This document shows, piece after piece, positions 26,422-35,088 of a stretch of DNA of 64,000 bases. The position numbers were made by a program, and so were the translations under genes. The notes below the pieces were generated by a model. It was not told the DNA's origin and ran no database searches. It saw only the letters and a list, made by a program, of their open reading frames with translations. Every line of letters starts with the position of its first letter. The stretch's first letter is position 1. This DNA is from Castellaniella sp034674885 (GTDB lineage Bacteria > Pseudomonadota > Gammaproteobacteria > Burkholderiales > Burkholderiaceae_B): NCBI RefSeq assembly GCF_034674885.1, contig NZ_JAUCDS010000002.1, forward strand, positions 186,001 to 250,000. Reading direction: 5' to 3'.

Positions 26422-27658
26422 GGTGCAGGTGGGCGATGCGCACGGCGGCTGAAGGGTGACTGTCGTACCAGGCGGAATGCAGTGGGTCTGGCGTCAGTGT
26501 GGCGGCGTTGTCGTCGTAGAGCTTGACCAGGGCGTTCTCCAGGGGCTGCGCGCCGCATTGCCGGACCGCGTAGCGGTCGGCCTGGAACTCGTCCCGGCGC
26601 GACAGCAGGCTGGCGATGGGGGCTGCCCAGAAGGTGAACACCGGCAGGGTCAGCATGAACAGCACCAGCGCCAGGCCGTCGTTGGGCCGCCCCAGCTGGG
26701 GCAGGACGCCCAGACCGGTGTAGAACCACAGCTGGGTCGACAGCCAGGCCAGCAGCTGCAGGAAGATGCCTGCGGTAATGAAGCTGAATACGATCCGCCG
26801 CAGGATGTGGTGATGAGCGAAGTGCCCCAGTTCGTGGGCCAGCACGGCCTCGACCTCGTCGGCGTTCAGGCGCGAGAGCAGGGTGTCGAAAAAGACGATG
26901 CGGCGGTGGCGGCCAAAACCGGTGAAATAGGCGTTGCCATGCGCCGAGCGGCGCGAGCCGTCCATGACGAACAGACCCGACAGCCCGAAATGGCAGCGTT
27001 GCGCCAGGGCGTGGATGCGCTGACTGAGCGCCGGGTCGTCCAGCGGGGTGAAGCGGTTGAAGATCGGCGCGATGAAGCTGGGATACAGCCAGAGTACCAG
27101 CAGGTTGAAGGTCACCCACACACCCCAGGCCCACCAGGCCCAGTCTGTGCCGGTCGCCCCCATGATCCACAGGATGGCGGCCAGCAGGGGCCCGCCCAGC
27201 ACCAGGGTGATGAGCAGCATCTTGAGGGCGTCGGAGACGAACAGGCGCGGCGTCATGCGGTTGAAGCCGTAGCGGGCTTCCAGCCCGAACGTACGCCAGG
27301 CGGAAAACGCCAGGCCGACCGCTCCCAGCAGAGCCAGCACGCAGCCGACCAGCGCCAGCTGGCGCCAGAGTTCATGTTCGATCAGGCGCCCCAGGACCAG
27401 ATCCAGGGCCTGCAGTCCGCCCAGCAGCGTCAGGGCCAGCAGGATGACGGCTTCGGTGATGCGTTCGATCATCGACAGCTGGCAGCGGGCAGCGGTGTAG
27501 TCGGCTGCGCGCTGGTGGCTGCGCAGGCTGATGTGTTCGGCGAATGCGCTCGGGATGGCGTCGCGGTGCGCCAGGACATGGCGGATTTGCCGGCGGGCCA
27601 GCCAGTAGCGGATCAGCAGATCGCCGATCAGGCAGGCGAGAAACAGGGAGGTCAGCAT
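26414..27658 (-). CDS. M48-family membrane zinc metallopeptidase (Ste24-like)
   Basis: 414 residues with several membrane segments at the N-terminus and around residues 170 and 305. The zinc site is HELGHFAHHH (about residues 275-284), and a downstream RRDEFQADRYAVRQCG supplies the third zinc ligand. It resembles Ste24/CAAX-type M48 peptidases, longer than HtpX. Such enzymes act in inner-membrane protein quality control in bacteria. It is encoded just before rsgA and divergent from orn. Confidence 0.88.
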   Translation of the reverse strand: MLTSLFLACLIGDLLIRYWLARRQIRHVLAHRDAIPSAFAEHISLRSHQRAADYTAARCQLSMIERITEAVILLALTLLGGLQALDLVLGRLIEHELWRQLALVGCVLALLGAVGLAFSAWRTFGLEARYGFNRMTPRLFVSDALKMLLITLVLGGPLLAAILWIMGATGTDWAWWAWGVWVTFNLLVLWLYPSFIAPIFNRFTPLDDPALSQRIHALAQRCHFGLSGLFVMDGSRRSAHGNAYFTGFGRHRRIVFFDTLLSRLNADEVEAVLAHELGHFAHHHILRRIVFSFITAGIFLQLLAWLSTQLWFYTGLGVLPQLGRPNDGLALVLFMLTLPVFTFWAAPIASLLSRRDEFQADRYAVRQCGAQPLENALVKLYDDNAATLTPDPLHSAWYDSHPSAAVRIAHLHHG

Positions 27659-27712
27659 GTCCGTCCGGCCAATATGCGAAAATCGGATTTTCAGTTGAAA
27701 GGATTATAGGTG

Positions 27713-28258
27713 ATGGCTGCGAATGATCAGCGCCTGATCTGGCTGGACATGGAAATGTCCGGGCTGGATCCCGAAAAGGAACGCATTCTGGAAATCGCCC
27801 TGATTGTCACCGAACCCGACCTGACTGAAGTCGCTCAGGCCCCGGTGCTGGTGGTGCATCAGGACGATGCGGTGTTGGATGGCATGGACAAATGGAATCA
27901 GTCCACGCACGGCAAGAGCGGCCTGATCGATCGGGTCAAGGCCTCGACCCTGACCGAGTCCCAGGTGGAAGACATCCTGCTGGAGTTTCTGGCGCCGCTG
28001 GTGCCGGCCGGCAAATCGCCCATGTGCGGCAATACCATCGGCCAGGACCGGCGCTTCATGGTGAAATACATGCCGCGCCTGGAAGCCTATTTTCATTATC
28101 GCAATCTGGATGTCAGCACACTCAAGGAACTGTCCCTGCGCTGGAAGCCCGAGGTCTACCGCAGCTTCACCAAGGCCAGCAAACACGAGGCCCTGGCCGA
28201 CATCCAGGAATCCATCAACGAGCTGAAGCATTATCGGGAACACTTTCTGCGTCTGTAG
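27713..28258 (+). CDS. orn: Oligoribonuclease
   Basis: 181 residues from the ATG at 27713 (a GTG lies one codon upstream). DEDDh 3'-5' exonuclease that degrades short RNAs, including pGpG from c-di-GMP turnover. Acidic residues are seen in IWLDMEMSGLD (Exo I), MCGNTIGQDRRFM near 103 (Exo II) and ASKHEALADIQESINEL near 160 (Exo III with the general-base His). It faces away from the M48 peptidase gene; acpS follows after 14 bases. Confidence 0.96.
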   Translation: MAANDQRLIWLDMEMSGLDPEKERILEIALIVTEPDLTEVAQAPVLVVHQDDAVLDGMDKWNQSTHGKSGLIDRVKASTLTESQVEDILLEFLAPLVPAGKSPMCGNTIGQDRRFMVKYMPRLEAYFHYRNLDVSTLKELSLRWKPEVYRSFTKASKHEALADIQESINELKHYREHFLRL

Positions 28259-28272
28259 AACAGGGGGATCTG

Positions 28273-28707
28273 ATGGCAGGCATGGGCATCGCCGGCATCG
28301 GCACCGACCTGCTGCGGGTGGCGCGCATCGAGCGCATCCACGCCCGGCATGGGGATCGGTTCGTCCAGCGCGTGCTGGGGCCGGATGAGCAGCAGGTTCA
28401 CGCGCGGCGCACGGCGCGCGATCCCCGGCGCGGCATCCTGTATCTGGCCACCCGGTTTGCCGCCAAGGAAGCTTTCTCCAAGGCCATCGGCCTGGGCATC
28501 CACATGCCCATGACCTGGTCGCGGGTGCAGATCCTGAACCGTCGGGGCGGGGCGCCGGAAATCCACCTGACCGGCCCCCTGAAGGACTGGTACGATGCCC
28601 GTTTCGGGCGCGCTCACGTGTCGATGACCGATGAATCCGATATGGTGGCCGCCTTCGTCGTCATCGAAGGCCTGCCCGCCACGCCCGAGCCGAATTCAAC
28701 GATGTGA
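28273..28707 (+). CDS. acpS: Holo-[acyl-carrier-protein] synthase
   Basis: 144 residues from ATG 28273 (ATG 28282 is an alternative); AGGGGGA precedes. It transfers 4'-phosphopantetheine from CoA to apo-ACP. Signatures: GIGTDLLRVARIERI near residue 6 with the metal-binding Asp, and LATRFAAKEAFSKAIGLGI near 58. VSMTDESDMVAAFVVIE closes the domain. Next to nagZ and orn, in a housekeeping run. Confidence 0.93.
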   Translation: MAGMGIAGIGTDLLRVARIERIHARHGDRFVQRVLGPDEQQVHARRTARDPRRGILYLATRFAAKEAFSKAIGLGIHMPMTWSRVQILNRRGGAPEIHLTGPLKDWYDARFGRAHVSMTDESDMVAAFVVIEGLPATPEPNSTM

Positions 28708-28734
28708 ATCCAACAGACGGGACACTGAACCTTC

Positions 28735-29781
28735 ATGCAGAATCTCTTACCTCCGGGCCCCGTCATGGCAGACGTTGCCGGTCTGGAACTGACGGATGCC
28801 GAGCGGCTGCGCCTGCAGCACCCTCAGGTGGGCGGCGTCATCCTGTTCGCCCGCAACTTCTCGGATCGAGCCCAGCTGACTGCCCTGTGCGCCGCCATCC
28901 ATGCCGCTCGCCAGGAACCCTTGCTGATCGCCGTCGATCACGAAGGGGGGCGTGTGCAGCGCTTTCGCACAGACGGCTTCACACCGCTGCCGGCCATGCG
29001 GACCCTGGGCCAGTGGTACGACCAGGATCCCCAGGCAGCCCTGCACGGGGCGACCGAGACCGGTTTCGTGCTGGCCAGCGAATTGCGGGCCTGCGGGGTG
29101 GACTTCAGCTTCACGCCCGTGCTGGATCTGGACTACGGAGTCAGCCAGGTGATCGGCAACCGCGCCTTTCACGAGGATCCCGCTGTGGTGGCCCTGCTGG
29201 CCCGCGCCCTGATCCAGGGGCTGGAGCAGGCAGGCATGGCGGCTTGCGGCAAGCATTTTCCGGGCCATGGGGCCGTTGCCGCCGATTCCCATCATGCCAT
29301 TCCCGTGGACGATCGCCCGCTGGCGGATATCCTGGACGCGGATGCCGCCCCCTACGGCTGGCTGGGCGACCTGGTCCTGCCCGCCGTCATGCCCGCGCAC
29401 GTCATCTATCCCCAGGTGGCGCCCGAGCCCGCCGGTTTCTCGCGTCGCTGGGTGACCGGCATCCTGCGCGAACAGTTCGCCTATGACGGCGTGGTGTTCT
29501 CCGACGACCTGACCATGGAAGGCGCCAGCGTGGCCGGCGACATCCAGGCTCGCGCCCGCGCCGCCCTGGAGGCCGGCTGCGACATGGTGCTGGTCTGCAA
29601 CCGCCCCGATCTGGCCGATGAACTGCTGGCGGCCCTGGACGGGCGTTCTCCGGATCCCCAGGCCGTGCGTCGCATCCGTCGCCTGATGCCGACCCGTCCG
29701 TCCCCGGACTGGACGGGGCTTTTGTCCGACCCCAGGTATCTCCGTGCCCGAAGCCTTCGATCTGAAAACCTTTCTAGCTGA
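28735..29781 (+). CDS. nagZ: Beta-N-acetylhexosaminidase (peptidoglycan recycling)
   Basis: 348 residues. Glycoside hydrolase family 3, cytoplasmic; it removes GlcNAc from 1,6-anhydro-MurNAc peptides. Seen: HPQVGGVILFARNFSD near 22, AVDHEGGRVQRFR near 65, KHFPGHGAVAADSHHAIPVDDRPL near 172 (the flexible catalytic loop), and GVVFSDDLTMEGA near 250 with the nucleophile Asp. The 3' end overlaps the uvrC start by 38 bases if uvrC uses the GTG at 29744. Confidence 0.95.
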   Translation: MQNLLPPGPVMADVAGLELTDAERLRLQHPQVGGVILFARNFSDRAQLTALCAAIHAARQEPLLIAVDHEGGRVQRFRTDGFTPLPAMRTLGQWYDQDPQAALHGATETGFVLASELRACGVDFSFTPVLDLDYGVSQVIGNRAFHEDPAVVALLARALIQGLEQAGMAACGKHFPGHGAVAADSHHAIPVDDRPLADILDADAAPYGWLGDLVLPAVMPAHVIYPQVAPEPAGFSRRWVTGILREQFAYDGVVFSDDLTMEGASVAGDIQARARAALEAGCDMVLVCNRPDLADELLAALDGRSPDPQAVRRIRRLMPTRPSPDWTGLLSDPRYLRARSLRSENLSS

Positions 29782-31567
29782 TCTGCCGCGCCTGCCGGGG
29801 GTCTACCGGCATCTCGACGCCGATGGAGAGGTCCTCTACGTGGGCAAGGCCCGCGACCTGAAGCGCCGCGTCAGTTCCTATTTCCAGAAAACCGGTCACG
29901 GCCCGCGCATCGAGCACATGCTGGCGCGGGTGGCACGCACCGAAGTCACGGTCACGCGCACCGAGGCCGAAGCGCTGATCCTGGAAAACAACCTCATCAA
30001 GCGCCTGAAGCCGCGCTACAACATCCTGTTCCGGGATGACAAGTCCTACCCCTATCTGCACATCACGGATCACGAGGCCCCGCGTATCGTCTATTACCGG
30101 GGCAGCACCCAGGGCAAGGGGCATTTCTTCGGCCCCTATCCCAATTCCTGGGCGGTGCGCGAAACCATCCAGATCCTGCAGAAGGTCTTCAAGCTGCGCA
30201 CGTGCGAGGACAGCGTCTACGCGCACCGCACGCGTCCCTGCCTGCTGTATCAGATCGGGCGCTGCTCGGCACCCTGCGTGGGCAAGATTTCCCTGGCCGA
30301 CTATCAGGCGGACGTGCAACGCGCCATCCGGTTCCTGGAAGGCCGCACGACCGAAGTGCTGCAAGACATCGAACAACGCATGATGGAGGCCGCCGAGCGC
30401 GAGGACTTCGAGCAGGCGGCCGTGTTGCGCGACCAGATGCGGGCGCTGGCAAAAGTCCTGCAGCAGCAGACCATGGAACAGGTGGGCGAGGACAGCGCCG
30501 ACATCATCGCCGTGGAGGTCTCCGGCGGACGGGTGTGTGTCAATCTGGCCATGGTGCGGGCCGGCCGTCATCTGGGCGACAAGCCCCTGTTTCCCACCCA
30601 GGCCCAGGACGAATCGGCGGAAGACGTGCTGGCGGCCTTTGTGGCCCAGCACTATGCCGACAATCCGGTGCCGCCGGTCCTGGTCTGCTCGCACGTTCTG
30701 CCGGATCCCGACCTGGTCAATATGCTGGCCGAACAGCACGGCCACAAGGTGCGGGTCCTGTCGCGCCCGCAGGGCGCCCGTCGGACCTGGCTGGAACAGG
30801 CCCAGCGCAATGCCCGCATGGCACTGGCCCAGCGCCTGTCGGAGTCCAGCGCCCGCGAAGCCCGCACGCTGGCGCTGGCGGTGGAACTGGATCTGGATAC
30901 GGACCCGGACGCCCTGGCGGCCCTGCACGTCGAATGCTTCGACATCAGCCACACGGCGGGCGAGGCTACCCAGGCGTCTTGCGTGGTGTACAAGAGCCAC
31001 GCCATGCAGCATTCCCTGTATCGCCGCTTCAACATCGCCGGCATCGAGCCGGGGGACGATTATGCCGCCATGCGCCAGGCCCTGACCCGGCGCTACGGCC
31101 GCGTGGCCGACGGCGACGTGGCCCTGCCCGACATCGTGCTGATCGATGGCGGGGAAGGGCAGGTGGGTGTGGCCCGCCAGGTGTTCGAGGAACTGGGGCT
31201 GGACGTCAGCCGCATCGTGGGTGTGAAGAAAGGCGACCACCGCAAGGTCGGCCTGGAAACCCTGGTCTTCGTCGATGGCCGGCCGGCGGTGGCCCTGGGG
31301 GTGGAATCCGCCGCCTTGATGCTGGTGGCGGAAGTGCGCGACGAGGCGCACCGCTTTGCCATCACCGGCATGCGGGCGCGCCGCGCCAAGGCGCGCAATG
31401 TCTCGCGCCTGGAGGACATCGAAGGCGTCGGCCAGCATCGCCGCAAGAACCTGCTGGCCCGCTTCGGCGGGTTTTCGGGGGTCGTGGATGCCAGCATCGA
31501 CGAACTGGCCGGTGTGGACGGCATTTCCCGCCAATTGGCCGAACGCATTTATCACGCCTTGCGTTAA
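29744..31567 (+). CDS. uvrC: UvrABC excinuclease subunit C
   Basis: 607 residues from a GTG at 29744 inside nagZ. Nucleotide-excision repair nuclease. Domains: GIY-YIG near residues 13-95 (LPGVYRHLDADGEVLYVGKA), UVR motif near 200-235, RNase H-like 5' nuclease near 380-540 (ECFDISHTAGEATQASCVVY; VLIDGGEGQVGVA), and C-terminal helix-hairpin-helix (IEGVGQHRRKNLLARFGG). No SOS box was seen in front. pgsA follows after 44 bases, as in many proteobacteria. Confidence 0.96.
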   Translation: MPEAFDLKTFLADLPRLPGVYRHLDADGEVLYVGKARDLKRRVSSYFQKTGHGPRIEHMLARVARTEVTVTRTEAEALILENNLIKRLKPRYNILFRDDKSYPYLHITDHEAPRIVYYRGSTQGKGHFFGPYPNSWAVRETIQILQKVFKLRTCEDSVYAHRTRPCLLYQIGRCSAPCVGKISLADYQADVQRAIRFLEGRTTEVLQDIEQRMMEAAEREDFEQAAVLRDQMRALAKVLQQQTMEQVGEDSADIIAVEVSGGRVCVNLAMVRAGRHLGDKPLFPTQAQDESAEDVLAAFVAQHYADNPVPPVLVCSHVLPDPDLVNMLAEQHGHKVRVLSRPQGARRTWLEQAQRNARMALAQRLSESSAREARTLALAVELDLDTDPDALAALHVECFDISHTAGEATQASCVVYKSHAMQHSLYRRFNIAGIEPGDDYAAMRQALTRRYGRVADGDVALPDIVLIDGGEGQVGVARQVFEELGLDVSRIVGVKKGDHRKVGLETLVFVDGRPAVALGVESAALMLVAEVRDEAHRFAITGMRARRAKARNVSRLEDIEGVGQHRRKNLLARFGGFSGVVDASIDELAGVDGISRQLAERIYHALR

Positions 31568-31611
31568 GCGCAGCCTGCCGGGTACCTGCTTGGGGTAGTA
31601 TTACATCTATC

Positions 31612-32181
31612 ATGCCGTTCAATATCCCCATCGCTCTGACTTGGCTGCGCATTGCCATGATCCCGCTGCTCGTGGGATTGTTCTATCTGCCGGACGCCTG
31701 GACTGTGTCCGGCTGGCGTGACAGCGCGGCGGCCATCGCATTCATCGTGGCTGCCGTCACCGACTGGTTCGACGGCTATCTGGCCCGGCGCTGGAACCAG
31801 ACCTCGGCCTTCGGCGCGTTCCTGGATCCTGTTGCCGACAAACTGATGGTGGTGGCGGCGCTCCTGATCCTGTTGCACCTGGGGCGGGTGGATCTCCTGA
31901 TCGCCCTGGTCATCATCGGGCGCGAACTGACCATTTCCGCCCTGCGTGAATGGATGGCGAAAATCGGCGCCAGCAGCAGCGTGGCCGTCCATCGCCTGGG
32001 CAAATTCAAGACCGCCGCCCAAATGGTCGCCATTCCCTGTCTGTTGTACTGGCAGCCCATCGAAGGCATGTCCACCCGCGTCGTCGGCTCCATCCTGATC
32101 GTCGTGGCTGCCATCCTGACCGTCTGGTCGATGTGCTATTACCTGAAAAAGGCCTGGCCGGAAATCCAGCGCCGCAGCTGA
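31612..32181 (+). CDS. pgsA: CDP-diacylglycerol-glycerol-3-phosphate 3-phosphatidyltransferase
   Basis: 189 residues. Inner-membrane enzyme of phosphatidylglycerol synthesis with about five membrane segments. The CDP-alcohol phosphotransferase motif D-x2-D-G-x2-A-R-x8-G-x3-D-x3-D is complete in DWFDGYLARRWNQTSAFG and FLDPVADK (about residues 48-73). The start PFNIPIALTWLRIAMIP is typical. It lies between uvrC and a symporter pair. Confidence 0.95.
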   Translation: MPFNIPIALTWLRIAMIPLLVGLFYLPDAWTVSGWRDSAAAIAFIVAAVTDWFDGYLARRWNQTSAFGAFLDPVADKLMVVAALLILLHLGRVDLLIALVIIGRELTISALREWMAKIGASSSVAVHRLGKFKTAAQMVAIPCLLYWQPIEGMSTRVVGSILIVVAAILTVWSMCYYLKKAWPEIQRRS

Positions 32182-32205
32182 TCGGCTGCCTCATCCTCTA
32201 TCGTC

Positions 32206-32391
32206 ATGACTAGAAAACTCAGTCTCGCCTGCATCTGGGTCCTGGCACTCCTGTGCTATGTGGTCCCGTATCTGTTCCTGGATCGCGTCAATGCCTGGTA
32301 CGGCAGCTTCCTGTTCTGGACGCTGGTCGGTGCGCTGGTGATCATCCTGAACCTGATCGCCACCCGTGATCTGCGGGGGCATGACCAATGA
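32206..32391 (+). CDS. DUF3311-type small membrane protein
   Basis: 61 residues with two membrane segments (about residues 5-24 and 33-51). Proteins of this size and pattern are often encoded directly before sodium:solute symporters, and here the stop overlaps the symporter start (ATGA). It is probably a small subunit or assembly partner of that transporter; this is inference from position. Confidence 0.75.
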   Translation: MTRKLSLACIWVLALLCYVVPYLFLDRVNAWYGSFLFWTLVGALVIILNLIATRDLRGHDQ

Positions 32392-33875
32392 GCGCCACAT
32401 CACTCTGGATCGGCGTCGCCGTCTACCTGGCGATCGCCATCTGCGTCGCCTGGCTGGCGCGTGATGAATCCACCAATGGCCGGTCCGTCAGCATGTCCGG
32501 TTACTTCCTGGGCGCGCGGCGTTTCGGAGGTTTCGTCTCGGCGCTCAGCTACAGCGCGACCACCTACAGCGCCTTCATGCTGGTGGGTCTGGCGGGGCTG
32601 ACCTACAAGGCGGGCGTCGGGGCCTTCGGTTTTGAGATCGTGTATTTCGTGGGGGTGTCGCTGGTCGCCGTCTTCGGGCCCAAGTTCTGGCATGTGGGCA
32701 AGGCCTATGATTTCATCACGCCCAGCGAGATGCTGGGCCACCGGTACCGGAGCAAGTCCGTGGCGGTATCCACGGCGCTGACCAACTGCCTGTTCCTGAT
32801 CCCCTACGCCGCCGTGCAGCTGGCTGGAGTGGGCTACCTGCTGGCCGGCATGAGCCATGGCGCCATCAGCTTCACCACCGGCACCGTGTTCGCTACGGTG
32901 GTGGCCCTGATCTTTTCGTACATTGCCGGCATGCGGTCCATCATGTGGACCGATGCCTTGCAGGCGTTGTTCATGCTGGTGTCGGCAACAGCCGTGGCCT
33001 TGCTGGTGGTGCATCAGCTGGGCGGGCTGGGCGTCATGTTCGACCGCCTCGCGCAGGCGCCGGGCGAGGTCCTCACGGTGCCCGGTCCGGGCTTCTTCTC
33101 ATTTGCCACCTTCCTGGGATTGACGCTGCCCTGGTTCTTCTTCAGCCTGTCCAATCCGCAGGTCAGCCAGCGCCTGTTCATGCCCAAGGACCTGTCGGCC
33201 CTGCGGCGCATGCTGATCGGCTTCCTGTGCTTTGGCCTGATCTATACCCTGGTGTCGGTCACCTGGGGCTTCAGTGCGTTGATTGCGCTGCCTGGCCTGT
33301 CCACGCCCGATCTGGCCACCCCGCGCCTGCTGGGTTCGGACATGGTGCCGCCCATCCTGGCGGAGATCGTGATGATCGGCATCCTGGCGGCGGCGGTCTC
33401 CACCATCGATTCCATCATGCTGACCCTGTCGTCCATGCTGTCGCGCGACGTCTACGCCCATGCCCTCGGGCATCGCGACGAGGCGCGCCAGGTGCGTTTC
33501 GGCAAATGGGTGCTGGCGGTCATCGCCGTGCTGGCGCTGCTCTTCGCCGAACTGCGCCTGAATCTGATCGCGGTGCTGTCGGTGGCGGCTTCCACCGGCC
33601 TGGCGGTCGTGGTGCCGGCCATCATCGGCGCTTTCTACTGGCGGCGGGGAACGTCCGCCGGCGCGCTGACCAGTATTCTGGGCGGCAGCGCCATCGTGCT
33701 GTTCATGTTCGCGACCGGTATCCGGCCCTTGGGCCTGTCGGCCGGCGTGTGGGTCTTGCCGGTTTCCGCGCTGCTGTTCATCGGCGTCAGCCTGATGACC
33801 CGGGCGCCAGAGGCCATGGCCGACGAGTTCATGGCGGCGGCCCAGGGGGCCAGCGGCAGCCGTAGTGCCCCGTGA
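32388..33875 (+). CDS. Sodium:solute symporter family transporter
   Basis: 495 residues with about 13 membrane segments. SSS-family features: YFLGARRFGGFVSALSYSATTYSAFMLVGLAGLTYKAG at the N-terminus, FITPSEMLGHRYRSK near 105, and GILAAAVSTIDSIMLTLSSMLSRDVY near 330 (sodium site region). The small upstream partner suggests the two-gene DUF3311/symporter arrangement. Substrate unknown; organic acids are likely for this group, but nothing here decides it. Confidence 0.87.
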   Translation: MSATSLWIGVAVYLAIAICVAWLARDESTNGRSVSMSGYFLGARRFGGFVSALSYSATTYSAFMLVGLAGLTYKAGVGAFGFEIVYFVGVSLVAVFGPKFWHVGKAYDFITPSEMLGHRYRSKSVAVSTALTNCLFLIPYAAVQLAGVGYLLAGMSHGAISFTTGTVFATVVALIFSYIAGMRSIMWTDALQALFMLVSATAVALLVVHQLGGLGVMFDRLAQAPGEVLTVPGPGFFSFATFLGLTLPWFFFSLSNPQVSQRLFMPKDLSALRRMLIGFLCFGLIYTLVSVTWGFSALIALPGLSTPDLATPRLLGSDMVPPILAEIVMIGILAAAVSTIDSIMLTLSSMLSRDVYAHALGHRDEARQVRFGKWVLAVIAVLALLFAELRLNLIAVLSVAASTGLAVVVPAIIGAFYWRRGTSAGALTSILGGSAIVLFMFATGIRPLGLSAGVWVLPVSALLFIGVSLMTRAPEAMADEFMAAAQGASGSRSAP

Positions 33876-33912
33876 CGCGAGCCGTCGGCCGCATGGCCGC
33901 GCCTGCGGTTCG

Positions 33913-33930
33913 CGGGGCGCGTGCGCCCCG
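33913..33930. terminator. GC-rich hairpin between symporter and queF
   Basis: cggggcgc (33913-33920) and gcgccccg (33923-33930) pair perfectly between convergent genes, but no T-run follows on either side. Confidence 0.35.
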
Positions 33931-33956
33931 GTCCGACGCCGGATGCAGTGTGCTGC

Positions 33957-34787
33957 CTACTGCCGCAGTGTGCGCGTCTGGCCGATGTCCTTCGGCTGGA
34001 AATTGGCCCGCCAGGGGTTGATGTCCAGACCACCGCGCCGCGTGTAGCGGGCATACACCAGCAGTTCTTCGGGCGCGCAGCGCGTCATGACTTCCCCGTA
34101 GATTTTTTCCACGCACAGTTCATGGAATTCACCGTGATGGCGTAACGACACGATGTAGCGCAGCAGGCCGGCATGGTCGATGCGCGGGCCGGCGTACTGG
34201 ATCTGCAGGCTGGCCCAGTCGGGCTGGCCGGTGACGGGGCAGTTGGATTTCATCAGTTCCGACACCAGGGTTTCGCGCACGAAGGGGGCCGGTTGCGACA
34301 GGGCCAGGGTGTCGGGGGTCGGGGCATCCGCACGCGGGAAGTCGATGTCCTGGTCGTCGATGCAGGTGCCACGCAGCGGGGCGCAGCTGAGCTCGAACGC
34401 TGGCCGCACCGACAGGATCTCCACGTGGACCGGTTTGCCGCTGGCGCGGCTGAGGTCTGTCTGCAGGCGCTGCTGCGCGATTTCCGGGTAATCGAAGCGT
34501 TCTTCGTTATAGCTGTTCAGGTAGAGCTTGAAGGATTTCGATTCGATCAGGCCTGGGCTGTTGGCGGGAAACGTGAACCGCCCCATGGCCACGACGGGCC
34601 GGCCCTTCGCGTTCAGCCAGGACAGTTCGTAGGCGTTCCAGATGTCGGACCCATACGGCGCCTGGGGCAGATCCAGGCCCGCGCGCGTGTCGGCGCGGGC
34701 AATCGGAAAGAGCAGGGATGGGTCGTAGTGATCGGATCCGGTGGATTTCCGGCCCAGCGGGCTGTGTTCGAGCGAAGAAGGCTGCAT
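33957..34787 (-). CDS. queF: NADPH-dependent 7-cyano-7-deazaguanine reductase
   Basis: 276 residues, the long two-domain (YqcD) type. It reduces preQ0 to preQ1 for queuosine in tRNA. The active-site cysteine is in MKSNCPVTGQPDWASLQIQYAG near residue 185-205, with the conserved downstream Asp. The QueF motif ESKSFKLYLNSYNEERF (about 82-98) binds NADPH. FHELCVEKIYGEV near 230 is also conserved. Monocistronic; no preQ1 riboswitch was recognised in the upstream gap. Confidence 0.95.
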   Translation of the reverse strand: MQPSSLEHSPLGRKSTGSDHYDPSLLFPIARADTRAGLDLPQAPYGSDIWNAYELSWLNAKGRPVVAMGRFTFPANSPGLIESKSFKLYLNSYNEERFDYPEIAQQRLQTDLSRASGKPVHVEILSVRPAFELSCAPLRGTCIDDQDIDFPRADAPTPDTLALSQPAPFVRETLVSELMKSNCPVTGQPDWASLQIQYAGPRIDHAGLLRYIVSLRHHGEFHELCVEKIYGEVMTRCAPEELLVYARYTRRGGLDINPWRANFQPKDIGQTRTLRQ

Positions 34788-35088
34788 GAGGTGGTTCTAT
34801 GACGGTGTCGGGCGGGCGGCGGCAGGGCTCATTGTACTGCCTGCCCGATCCATATTTCATATGATGAAAACATGGTTTTGGGATGTGAAAAATCCGTGTT
34901 GCGTTGCATTGGTATGCATTTCATGATCGGGAAATTTATTTCATAACATGGAATGAAATATATAACATATTGAATATTAACAATAATATTTTCTATCTTA
35001 TATAAGATATAAGTTATGTGTGCAGTGCAGCATAAGCGTAGACTGTTTCTCAACGGTTTCTTGTTTTCACCTACTCAGGAGCAACATC
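34788..35088. other. Divergent intergenic region queF/aceA with an AT-rich island
   Basis: 301 bases without a gene. The left half is ordinary. From about 34840 to 35020 the sequence becomes strongly AT-rich and holds a 16-base perfect palindrome (34994-35009) and short aatatt repeats. This is where the aceA promoter and operator should lie; no RNA gene was recognised. Confidence 0.7.
34994..35009. promoter_or_regulatory. Perfect 16-base palindrome upstream of aceA
   Basis: tatcttatataagata is its own reverse complement and sits 80 bases before the aceA ATG. It is a good candidate for an operator that controls the glyoxylate shunt. Confidence 0.5.

Noticed and set aside
29695..29725. Hairpin followed by tttt at the end of nagZ as a terminator
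   Set aside because: It lies inside nagZ and before the uvrC start; the T-run is short and the genes overlap, so coding constraint explains it.
29774..31555. A 593-codon minus-strand frame opposite uvrC
   Set aside because: Antisense shadow of a gene with full domain support.
34741..34926. A 61-codon plus-strand frame between queF and aceA
   Set aside because: It overlaps queF, runs into the AT-rich control region and has no ribosome site.
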